Source of the DNA: Myxococcales bacterium
Lineage (GTDB): Bacteria > Myxococcota_A > Bradymonadia > UBA7976 > UBA1532
DNA: 64,000 nucleotides
Assembly: GCA_020633435.1 (NCBI GenBank)
Contig: JACKDP010000008.1
Span: 186,001 to 250,000 of the forward strand
Direction of reading: 5' to 3'
Made by a program: the position numbers and the translations under genes. Below the pieces are notes generated by a model. The model had not been told where the DNA came from and searched no databases. It saw nothing but the letters and a program-made list of their open reading frames with translations. Below are positions 27,701 to 34,152 of the stretch, piece after piece (within the stretch, counting starts at the first letter, position 1; every line of letters starts with the position of its first letter).

Positions 27701-28175
27701 CGGCGTCGGCCGCAGCCAGCGCGGCCTGGGCGACGCCCTCTGGGCCCTGGGGCGGCCCGAAGCGCGCGCCGCCTACGCCCGGGCCATCGACAGTTTCTCC
27801 TTGCAGGACGATGACTTCCAGCTCGCCGTCTGCTTCACCCAGCTCGGCCGGGTGGCCCTGGAGGCCGGCGACAACGCCGAGGCCGAGGCCGCCTTCGACC
27901 GGGCGTCGCAGCACCTCGAGCCCCTCGGCGACCCGCCGCGCCAGGGCCTGCTGCACGCCTTCCGCGCCCAGGCCGCCAGCCGCCGCCAGCGCGCCGCCGC
28001 CCGCGACCTGCACCTGCACGCCGCCCGGCAGATCGACCTGCGCCACCCCCTGCTCTTCTCGGAGTGGGCCGCCATCCTGCGCGAGCTCGCGCCGCTCATC
28101 GCCCCCGACGAGCCCGCCCTGGCCGAGGAGCTGGAGCGGCGCGCGGCCGAGGTCGAGGAGGCGCTGGCAGGCTGA
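24753..28175 (+). CDS. Ser/Thr protein kinase with AAA-type ATPase and TPR repeats (second of tandem pair)
   Basis: This 1140-residue paralogue of the preceding protein has the same order. The kinase domain covers residues 10-280 (glycine loop GRGGQG 20-25, Lys42, HRD 130-132, DFG 154-156). An AAA_16-like domain begins at LVGRDALQRWLW (about 325), with Walker A GEPGLGRTR at 356-364 and again Arg instead of Lys. The C-terminal third is made of TPR-like repeats. The start is TTG 24753, which overlaps the upstream stop as TTGA. Kinase homology begins 10 residues later, so no longer start is needed. The long open frame reaching back to 24180 is a shadow. Tight coupling suggests equal amounts and possibly a heteromeric complex. 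Confidence 0.9.
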   Translation: MSLIQGGVLAGRYRLHAEIGRGGQGAVWRATDALTGREVAVKRLRPEYGAEPRLRRRLRREARAVGRLEHPNIVRLFEVGEDEAGPFFVMEWVPGVPLFRVDDLDVPRILDLCEQILGALAYAHARGVVHRDLKPENVLVHRGADGVDRVKLLDFGFAWVDDDLDEEISLAAKDVFGTPQYMAPEQAMREDDVGPSADLYAVGIIAWELICGAPPFTGPTGASVLMQQVNAPLPPLAPRPGFIVPPDLAAWLHRALAKDPAERFHSAGQMRRVLLALDGHPEPTLEHLDPMDPTDASLAGDPDLSVEISGVDLAPGTLGTGDAPLVGRDALQRWLWTHVVEVCGDHGGLKVVMLEGEPGLGRTRLCGWLTQTLAEGGWMTVAAGRHQQGVQSGLRAALRQALALDRRPPRRAASLGPTLATLGITDLDPALVLRFLYPETGSLPPARARRVVERLARSLAARRPLLLCLDDVHRAWGEDLDLVEHLVVALGQRPAPVLIVLTRPSLPLVDQPTAGEARVAALLKRRQEGVEGRRLARLAPEDVETLVQQALLVDPAVARRVAEAARGNPLLALTGLTWLLEVKALAFDEAVGLHRFVGIPPAIPTRPLLLMAERIDVALGRLPEGAALRTLAEHLALLGDAFTFRLAHALAAHLDVPEARLVNALDTLVRLGILEDRDDDVFAFRNAITRDALLQAVAAGRDPGAAHGAVARAKSAWLGDAAGLAAAEIARHHLAAEEVEPAVRCQLQAAEHARRSLQPKVALALFAEAERWLAAEPGAAPGALRADVLVGLAEVALSLGQVPRALRIAERISEWAQARGDDARGLQADILRGEALAASGNLGEADRLLATAAQQAEDRRRPGETTRIALARGRIAARRGDFTTARRAFQLAASAAATAGDRRGEAAGQQALGELWLKLGDREPAWEALTLAAELARDVEDEPLRAAIHLRLGELERKAGHAEAARPHYEAASEAFDTAGNPSGVGRSQRGLGDALWALGRPEARAAYARAIDSFSLQDDDFQLAVCFTQLGRVALEAGDNAEAEAAFDRASQHLEPLGDPPRQGLLHAFRAQAASRRQRAAARDLHLHAARQIDLRHPLLFSEWAAILRELAPLIAPDEPALAEELERRAAEVEEALAG

Positions 28176-28325
28176 CGTCCGCGTCAGGCTTCCCGCCGCA
28201 GGACTGAAAATCAAGTGATATCAGGGTCTTCAAGAGAGCAGGCAGATCAGCTGGTCTGCGCGCCGGCTGAGCCGCTACGGTATTGATACGTGGCAATTCG
28301 GGCCCAAACGGCAGGAGCATCGAAC

Positions 28326-28595
28326 ATGAAGCGGTGGAAGTCGCTGGGCGGAAGTGCCCTGGCGCTGGTGGGACTCGCCTCCATGCTGGGCTTCGATCCC
28401 TTCACAGGGGAGGCAGTGCCTTCGACCATCAGTGAGGCACAGACGTTCGTCTCCAACATGGTGAACTTTCACGCCGGCCAGCGCCCGGACTCCGTCACCT
28501 GCAGCGAGGTCACCCAGGATCGCGTCCCGATGTACCAGTGCTGGGCCACGAAGTCTGGCCATCCAGACCAGCTCTTTCTGGTGCTGCGAGACTAG
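28326..28595 (+). CDS. Small hypothetical exported protein
   Basis: This 89-residue product from the ATG at 28326 (GCAGGAGCATCGAAC upstream) was not recognised. Residues 1-27 (MKRWKSLGGSALALVGLASM) look like a signal peptide or single anchor. The remainder is a short domain with two cysteines (VTCSEV and YQCWATKSG) that could pair. The stretch from here to about 29470 has clearly lower GC and less biased third positions than its neighbours, which suggests later acquisition. Confidence 0.6.
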   Translation: MKRWKSLGGSALALVGLASMLGFDPFTGEAVPSTISEAQTFVSNMVNFHAGQRPDSVTCSEVTQDRVPMYQCWATKSGHPDQLFLVLRD

Positions 28596-28741
28596 CCAGC
28601 GCTGCGTTCATCGGGCAGAGGCAGCGAACCCCGTCTCATTTGATGGCGCCAGCGGCGGCGGACTGGTGGGTACTCCATGGCTACAACCTCGTGGGCAGCC
28701 CGGTCGGCTCCTCCTCGGAGCGCGGCTGACAGGTGGGTTGG

Positions 28742-29470
28742 ATGATGAATGCTTCAGGACTCCTCCTCTCATCACTTCTCCTGAGTCTGCTCGCCTGCGA
28801 GCAGGACACCGACGCCAGCGTGACTGGAGGGGGCCTGCCGCCGTGCACGCACGCGCCGGTGCATGTGCTGGGCGGTCCCTTCAGACCTGTCCGCCGTGAT
28901 GGCTTCGACCCTCCGAGGGCGAAGCCCGGGATGGAGCTCGCGCTCCCCTTTGAAGGGGAAGCCATCTTCGAGGGGCTGGCAGATGGCTTTGCGACCTGGG
29001 CGGCGACCAGCGGCGCTCAGCCGGGCCCGATTCGGGTGCCGGCGGGCCTGCTCCAGCCCGGTACGTTGTATGGCATTCGCTACGACTTCGTGCCCGGCCC
29101 CGACCCCGACCCTCAGCTTTACACCGCCATCACGCTGGATGGCCGCCTGGTCCTCTTTTCGGTGCATGCCCCGCTGGAGGAGGCCACCGAGGCGTTGGCT
29201 GGCGTTGGGCTGACGGCGAGGTGGGTCCCGACGTGCCTCTCGAGCGCTGGCCGGACGTGCTATGCGCCGAACACCCACCTGCACCTCGAGTTGACCACCG
29301 GCCAGGGGGAGGTGGGCCACATCCCGTTGAATCAGGTCACGACCTGGATCAGCGACGTCGGCACCCTGGAGGCGCTGCTGGAAGCGGCGACTCTGGGAGA
29401 TGGCCCCCTGAATGGCTGCGCTGACATTCCACACTCCGAAGTGTGGCTGACCCTGCGCGCGATCCCCTGA
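28742..29470 (+). CDS. Hypothetical lipoprotein in lower-GC patch
   Basis: This 242-residue protein has a lipoprotein signal ending LLLSLLAC. No domain was recognised. It contains five further cysteines after the lipobox, including CLSSAGRTC and CADIPHSEVW, and ends in a strand-like VWLTLRAIP. Starts at GTG 28733, ATG 28742 and ATG 28745 are all possible; 28742 is preferred for its spacing from AGGTGGG. Codon use is less GC-extreme than in flanking genes. It is convergent with the RiPP operon, 56 bases away, and probably unrelated to it. Confidence 0.72.
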   Translation: MMNASGLLLSSLLLSLLACEQDTDASVTGGGLPPCTHAPVHVLGGPFRPVRRDGFDPPRAKPGMELALPFEGEAIFEGLADGFATWAATSGAQPGPIRVPAGLLQPGTLYGIRYDFVPGPDPDPQLYTAITLDGRLVLFSVHAPLEEATEALAGVGLTARWVPTCLSSAGRTCYAPNTHLHLELTTGQGEVGHIPLNQVTTWISDVGTLEALLEAATLGDGPLNGCADIPHSEVWLTLRAIP

Positions 29471-29526
29471 CAGGGGCGCCAAGCCCTCTTCCCAGGCGAG
29501 GCGGGACGCTGGGTGCCGCGGAGTTG

Positions 29527-30288
29527 TCAGGCGAGCGCGAGCACCAGGCCTTGCTGCACCGCGTCGGCCAGGGCGGCCTGCACGGCCTCGGCGGGCTGGC
29601 CGGAGGCCGCGGCGGCGTCGGCCACGGTCAGGCCGTCGTGCACCATCTTGAGGGCGAAGAGCAGCGCCGGGGTGGCGGCGTGGAAGTACGGGTTGCCCGA
29701 CGCCGGCCGCCGGAACACCAGGACGAGCTCGGGGTCACCGGGGGCCGTCGGCACCGCGGGGCCTTCCCCCCGGTTGAAGGCCGCCAGGAACGCCGCCACC
29801 GGGTACGGCCACTCCAGGATCTGCAGCGTCGGGTTCAGCGCCAGCGGGGCGCCCTCCACATAGGCCCGGTGGTGCGGCGGCAGGCGGGTGGCGTCCCGGT
29901 TGACGGTGTAGAGCGCCCACTCCAGCTCGGCGAGGGCGACGTGGAAGCCCGTGGCGTCGCCGGCCTCGACGCGCTCGGCGAGGAAGCCCGGGAAGGCCCC
30001 CGCCGCGTGGCCAAGGGCCCAGTGGGACGGGGGGCAGTCCGCCAGGTAGGCCGCCAGCAGGCGCTCCCAGGCCGGCGTCTCCTCGCCCGCCCCGAGCAGC
30101 GCGGTGGTCGCGCCGAGCCGGGTCTGCAGCGCCGCGACGACGTGGTGGCGGATCATGCGGTGGTAGATGGCCAGGCGCTTCGCGTCGACCCCCAGCGCGG
30201 CGGCGACCACGTGGACCGGCGCCAGGCCCTTCACGGCGGTGTGCATGTGGCGCTGGAGCGCCTCCAGATCGGTGCGCTCCGTCGTCAT
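29527..30288 (-). CDS. DUF2063 / HvfC-BufC-like partner protein of the MNIO enzyme
   Basis: This 253-residue protein matches the DUF2063 (HvfC/BufC) pattern. An N-terminal helical domain, DLEALQRHMHTAVKGLAPV and LAIYHRMIRHHVVAALQTR, is followed by AAYLADCPPSHWALGHAAGAFPGFL, a family-typical P-S-x-x-L/H..G..F region. The C-terminal part resembles a winged-helix/RRE-like fold. In characterised MNIO systems this protein forms a complex with the DUF692 oxidase and binds the precursor leader. Its ATG (30288) overlaps the stop of the MNIO gene as ATGA, so the two are translationally coupled. It is the last gene of the operon. Confidence 0.87.
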   Translation of the reverse strand: MTTERTDLEALQRHMHTAVKGLAPVHVVAAALGVDAKRLAIYHRMIRHHVVAALQTRLGATTALLGAGEETPAWERLLAAYLADCPPSHWALGHAAGAFPGFLAERVEAGDATGFHVALAELEWALYTVNRDATRLPPHHRAYVEGAPLALNPTLQILEWPYPVAAFLAAFNRGEGPAVPTAPGDPELVLVFRRPASGNPYFHAATPALLFALKMVHDGLTVADAAAASGQPAEAVQAALADAVQQGLVLALA

Positions 30289-31112
30289 GGCCGCGCCCCC
30301 ACCGGCCGCACCGCCCGGATGCGCTCCAGCTCGGCCAGCAGCACGGCCTGGCTGGGGATGGCGTTGTCCCACTCGAGCAGCGTCGAGACGGGCCCCGTGC
30401 GCCCCAGCGTGTAGGCGTAGAGATCGAGCACCGGATCGACGCAGGCCGCCCCGTGGGTGTCGATGATGACGTCACCCAGGTCGTCGTGCCCGGCCATGTG
30501 GATCTGCAGGACGCGGTCGAGGGGCAGCGCGTCGATGAAGGCGTAGGGGTCGTAGCCGTGGTTGCGGCTGTTGACGTAGACGTTGTTCACGTCCAGCAGC
30601 AGGCCGCAGTCGGCCCGGGCGCAGAGCGTGGAGAGGAACTCGGCCTCGCCCATCTCGGCGCCGGCGTACTGGACGTAGTAGCTCGGATTCTCCAGCAAGA
30701 ACGGCACGTTGGCGATGGTCTGCACCTGCTTGACCCGCGCCACGACGTGGTCGAGGGCCTCGGCCGTGAAGGGCACGGGCAGCAGGTCGTGGTACTCGAC
30801 GCCGAAGGCCGAGCTGAAGCAGAGGTGGTCGGAGAACCAGCGCGCGCCCGTGGCCCGGATGAGGTCGGCGAGGCCCGCCAGGTAGTCGGCGTCGAGGGGG
30901 CTGACGCTGCCGATGGACAGGGCGGTGCCGTGCAGCACGATGGGCCACGTCGCGGCCGCCTGCTCCAGCACGCGCCGGGCGCGGCCCCCCTCGCCGAGGA
31001 AGTTCTCGGTGAGGATCTCCACGAAGTCGACGCGGTCGGCCTCCGCGAAGATCGTGTCCCAGTGGGGGCGCCGCAGCCCCACCCCATGCCCCAGAGAAGC
31101 CACGCCGCTCAT
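30285..31112 (-). CDS. MNIO-family (DUF692) multinuclear iron oxidase of a RiPP pathway, BufB/HvfB-like
   Basis: This 275-residue TIM-barrel protein carries the conserved DUF692 residues in order: Glu32 in VEILTENF, His61 in VLHGTALSIG, His96 in SDHLC, Glu141 in LLENPS, Asp174 and Asn176 in LLLDVNNVYVN, His185, His205/His209 in IHMAGH, Asp218/His220 in DTHG, and Glu247 in LLEWD. These bind two or three iron ions in MbnB and BufB. The family oxidises cysteines of precursor peptides into heterocycles or thioamides. GAGGTGGGC lies directly upstream of the ATG at 31112. It follows a Cys-repeat precursor gene and is coupled to the DUF2063 gene, so a three-gene RiPP operon is well supported. Confidence 0.93.
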   Translation of the reverse strand: MSGVASLGHGVGLRRPHWDTIFAEADRVDFVEILTENFLGEGGRARRVLEQAAATWPIVLHGTALSIGSVSPLDADYLAGLADLIRATGARWFSDHLCFSSAFGVEYHDLLPVPFTAEALDHVVARVKQVQTIANVPFLLENPSYYVQYAGAEMGEAEFLSTLCARADCGLLLDVNNVYVNSRNHGYDPYAFIDALPLDRVLQIHMAGHDDLGDVIIDTHGAACVDPVLDLYAYTLGRTGPVSTLLEWDNAIPSQAVLLAELERIRAVRPVGARP

Positions 31113-31189
31113 GCCCACCTCGACGCGCCCGGGCACGCGACGACGCTCCACCGGGGGAGCGCCCTCGCCGGCCCGGGGCCGACCCGGCC

Positions 31190-31525
31190 TCAGCCGCCGC
31201 AGCTCTTCTCGCCGCCGCAGCTCTTCTCGCCGCCACAGCTCTTCTCGCCGCCGCCCTCGGCCTCGCCGCCCTGGGCCGCGGCCTCGGCCGCCTTCTTGAT
31301 CTCCTCGGCCTTGCCCTCGGTGGCGTCGTCCGCCTCGTCGGCCATCTGGGCCGCGGCGCCCTCGCCCTCGGCCTTCATCTGGTCCTGGGCGTCGTCGCCC
31401 GCGCCCATCGCCTGGGACTGGGCCGCCTCGCTCATCTTGCCGCCCCCGCAGCCAGCCAGGCTCAGGCCCCCCAGGCACAGACCCAGGGCGACCCCGCTCA
31501 CGACGCGCTTGCTCCCGATCTTCAT
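31190..31525 (-). CDS. RiPP precursor, bufferin/HvfA-like, with lipobox and three C-terminal EKSCGG repeats
   Basis: This 111-residue peptide has an export signal (residues 1-26) ending LSLAGC, a lipobox with Cys26. A 65-residue acidic, Ala/Glu/Asp/Lys-rich, probably helical region without cysteine follows. Residues 94-111 are three exact copies of EKSCGG, with Cys97, Cys103 and Cys109. HvfA- and BufA-type precursors carry related EGKCG motifs whose cysteines are modified by the MNIO enzyme and bind copper. The MNIO gene lies 77 bases downstream on the same strand. The precursor role is inferred from this pairing. If the lipobox is used, the core would be tethered to a membrane, which differs from the soluble described members. 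Confidence 0.85.
   Translation of the reverse strand: MKIGSKRVVSGVALGLCLGGLSLAGCGGGKMSEAAQSQAMGAGDDAQDQMKAEGEGAAAQMADEADDATEGKAEEIKKAAEAAAQGGEAEGGGEKSCGGEKSCGGEKSCGG
31193..31246 (-). repeat. Three tandem 18-base units encoding EKSCGG
   Basis: Three adjacent 18-base units encode the C-terminal EKSCGG copies of the RiPP precursor. On the plus strand each unit reads as GCCGCCGCAGCTCTTCTC, with one synonymous change in the unit nearest the N-terminus (CCACAG for CCGCAG). Near identity at the DNA level suggests recent expansion by slippage or unequal exchange, so copy number may vary between strains. Confidence 0.9.
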
Positions 31526-31627
31526 CCGTCTCTCCTCCCCGCGTCCCCCGCGGGCTGCCAGCAGCGCCCGCTCGCGGCGGGCGTGGGGAGCGTGGCGGGA
31601 TCGGCCGACGGAATCAAGCCCGGCGCC

Positions 31628-33058
31628 TCAGTCCGCGACCGTCTTGAGCCAGTCGATGACCTCGTCCTCCTTGTGGAGGCGCTCTTCGACGTTCTGGTTG
31701 GTCTGGTTGCCGTCCACGGTGATGATCTCGCGGGTGTCCGGGCGGACCTCCTTGACGACGGATCGGTGGGAGAGCGCCGAGAAGCGCATGATGTCGCCGG
31801 GCTTCGCCCCCGTGACCGGGTCGAAGAGCTGGCTCTTGGGCATGGCCTGGTAGCCATCCTCCTGGCCCCCCTGCGCCCCCTGGACCCAGGCGCCGACGCC
31901 GGTGGCGCTCTTGACGGCCCAGACGGCGAAGATGCCGCACCACGACCAGTGGCCGATCTTCTCGCCCGGCTTGGAGCCGCCCGGCAGCAGGTTGGCCCCG
32001 CGGGTGCCGGGGTGCGTCACGTAGGGGTCGTTCTCGCCGCAGGAGACCGCGTAGAAGTGGGAGAGGCGCTCCCAGCCGTACTTGGCGCCGTCGCCGCGGT
32101 CGGCCGAGTTGATCTTGCCGATCTGGGAGGCGGCCAGGCTGACGATGGCCTGGCGCACGCCGCTGGTGCTCTGCTGGGCCCGGGCCGCCTCCACCTCGTC
32201 GCGGGCCACCTGCTCGGCGGCCTCGACGGCGATGATGTCCTCCATGTCCCGCGTGGCCCAGTAGAGCGGGTCGCGGGTCAGCATCCCCTCGCCCTCCATG
32301 CCGCTGACGGTGGCGTCGGTGAGGATGCCATCGGGGGCGATGCCATGGCCGAGCTGCCAGGCGGCGATGGCCCGCACCAGCTCCTCGTCCACCCGGTTCA
32401 CGATGGGGATGCGCAGGTGGTCGCGCACGGCGAAGACGAGGCCGCGGTTGAGGTTGTGGGCCTTGCCGTACAGGACGCCCTTGTCCTTCTTGATGGCCGC
32501 CTCGACGCCAGCGGCGTCCAGCACGCCGGCCTCTACGGTGTCCTGCACCGTCTCCAGGGCGTCGAGGCCCGCCTGGATGGCGCCGCCGGCGGTGGTGGGC
32601 ACGAGGTCCTGCGTCGCAGGCTGGTCGGTCGGGGAAGCCGTCTCGACGGTCTCGACGGTCGCCTCGGCGGCCGCTGGTGCCGCCGTGGCCTGGGGCGCGG
32701 CGTCCTCGTCGATGGCCGTCCGGGTGGCCGGGCCGACCTTGCCATCCACCGTCAGCGCGTGGCGCTCCTGGAACGTCGCCGCCGCCTGGGCCAGCGCCTC
32801 GTCGGCGCCCCCCGCGGCCGCCAGCCCGAGCTTCGCCCGCAGGGCCTGCAGGCCCGGGCCGACCCACTGCAGGGTGTTGTAGAGCACCGCCGACTGCAGC
32901 TTCCTGGCGTCCAGGGGTCCGGGCGCGCCGGCCTCCGCCGCCGCCAGCTCCTCGGCCTGCCCCAGCATCGCCGGCCCGAACGCCTCCGTCAGCAGGGCCG
33001 CCGCGCCCGTCGTCGGGCTCGTCGTCTTCGCCGGGGGAGCCACCTCTCGCTCTGCCAT
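31628..33058 (-). CDS. Endolysin-like protein: peptidoglycan-binding domain plus CHAP-type amidase domain
   Basis: This protein of 476 residues has no signal peptide. Residues about 45-125 form a PG_binding_1-like domain (LQALRAKLGL and FQERHALTVDGKVGPATR). A second such repeat (about 180-260) contains AIAAWQLGHGIAPDGILTDAT. A Pro/Ala/Glu linker lies between. The C-terminal 110 residues look like a CHAP/NlpC-type hydrolase: Cys374 in HWSWCGIFAVWAV, His431 in LSHRSVVKEV, Asn451 in VDGNQT, and GDIMRF between. It likely cleaves peptidoglycan. Without an export signal it may be delivered by a phage-like or contractile system, though no such genes are in view. The ATG at 33058 begins MAEREVAPP. 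Confidence 0.75.
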   Translation of the reverse strand: MAEREVAPPAKTTSPTTGAAALLTEAFGPAMLGQAEELAAAEAGAPGPLDARKLQSAVLYNTLQWVGPGLQALRAKLGLAAAGGADEALAQAAATFQERHALTVDGKVGPATRTAIDEDAAPQATAAPAAAEATVETVETASPTDQPATQDLVPTTAGGAIQAGLDALETVQDTVEAGVLDAAGVEAAIKKDKGVLYGKAHNLNRGLVFAVRDHLRIPIVNRVDEELVRAIAAWQLGHGIAPDGILTDATVSGMEGEGMLTRDPLYWATRDMEDIIAVEAAEQVARDEVEAARAQQSTSGVRQAIVSLAASQIGKINSADRGDGAKYGWERLSHFYAVSCGENDPYVTHPGTRGANLLPGGSKPGEKIGHWSWCGIFAVWAVKSATGVGAWVQGAQGGQEDGYQAMPKSQLFDPVTGAKPGDIMRFSALSHRSVVKEVRPDTREIITVDGNQTNQNVEERLHKEDEVIDWLKTVAD

Positions 33059-33282
33059 CACGCCCTCCACCCATCACCCCAGGCAGGATGCGACGGCTGG
33101 CGCGACCCGCGCAACGCCCGCGGCGCCGCCCGCTCCGCTCACCGAATCGCGCCCACAACCCATTGAAACCACGCGCGATTGCGCCGAAGCAGGCCCACCG
33201 CCCCCCGGCCCCCCCGCGCCGGGTTGACGCCTGCCGGCCCCCGGTCTAGCGTCGCAGGACCGCATCCCGGGGGGTGGTCCGC

Positions 33283-34152
33283 ATGTCCGACAAGGTCGTC
33301 ATCACCTGCGCGCTGACCGGCGTGCTCACCAACCCGGCGCAGCACCCGGTGCCGGTCACGCCCGAGCAGATGGCCGCCGAGGCCCGCCGCGCGTACGACG
33401 CCGGCGCCTCGGTCATGCACTGCCACTTTCGCGACCAGCGCCCGGGCATGGGCTACCTGCCGAGCTGGGATCCCGACGTGGCCGGCGCCATCTGCGAGGC
33501 CATCCGGGAGGCCTGCCCCGGGGTCATCATCAACATGTCCACGGGCGTGGTCGGCCCCGACATCCGCGGCCCCCTCGCCTGCCTGGAGCGCGTGCGGCCC
33601 GAGATGGCCGCCCTCAACGCCGGCTCGCTGAACTACCTGAAGACGCGCAGCGGCGGGAAGTGGGCCTGGCCGCCCATGGTCTTCGACAACTCCGTCGAGA
33701 AGATCACCGCCTTCCTCCAGGAGATGCGGCGGTTCGGCGTGGTGCCCGAGTGCGAGTGCTTCGACACCGGCATCGTGCGCAGCATCGCCATGTTCGAGCA
33801 GGTCGGCCTGCTGCCGGCGCCCGTGCACGTCTCGCTGGTGATGGGCGTGGCGTCGGGCATGCCGGCCAGGGCCGCCTGGCTGCCGCTGCTGGTGGACGAG
33901 CTCAACCCGGGCGTCGAGTGGCAGACCATCGCCATCGGCCGCCAGGAGGTCTGGGACGTGCACGCCCGGACGGCCGAGCTGGGCGGGCACCTGCGCACCG
34001 GCGTCGAGGACACCTTCTACCTGCCCAGCGGCGAGCGCACGACCGGCAACGGCCCCCTCATCGAGGCCCTGGCCGCCGTCGCCCGCGATCGCGGCCGCGA
34101 GCCGGCCTCGCCCGCGGAGGCCCGCGCCATGCTGGGGCTGGCGGCGTGCTGA
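33283..34152 (+). CDS. BKACE (beta-keto acid cleavage enzyme, DUF849) family protein
   Basis: This TIM-barrel enzyme of 289 residues opens DKVVITCALTGVLTNPAQHP. AGASVMHCHFRD holds the zinc-binding His pair, and ECECFDTG with AALNAGSLNY corresponds to conserved BKACE segments. The family condenses a beta-keto acid with acetyl-CoA, giving acetoacetate plus a new CoA ester; the best-known member acts on 3-keto-5-aminohexanoate. The ATG at 33283 was preferred to the GTG nine bases upstream because homologues start at this point. Its stop overlaps the next gene, an acyl-CoA carboxylase subunit, so it probably feeds a CoA ester into that carboxylase. The substrate is unknown. Confidence 0.9.
   Translation: MSDKVVITCALTGVLTNPAQHPVPVTPEQMAAEARRAYDAGASVMHCHFRDQRPGMGYLPSWDPDVAGAICEAIREACPGVIINMSTGVVGPDIRGPLACLERVRPEMAALNAGSLNYLKTRSGGKWAWPPMVFDNSVEKITAFLQEMRRFGVVPECECFDTGIVRSIAMFEQVGLLPAPVHVSLVMGVASGMPARAAWLPLLVDELNPGVEWQTIAIGRQEVWDVHARTAELGGHLRTGVEDTFYLPSGERTTGNGPLIEALAAVARDRGREPASPAEARAMLGLAAC

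Noticed and set aside
28538..28729. 63-codon open frame in the lower-GC patch
   Set aside because: It overlaps the end of the small exported protein, has no ribosome binding site and no protein-like features.
31193..31246. Metallothionein-like explanation for the Cys repeats
   Set aside because: Cysteines are single per repeat and the adjacent MNIO and DUF2063 genes fit a RiPP precursor far better.
31566..31582. GCCCGC/GCGGGC hairpin between the endolysin-like gene and the RiPP precursor as terminator
   Set aside because: The stem is short, lacks a U-run and such hairpins are expected by chance at this GC content.
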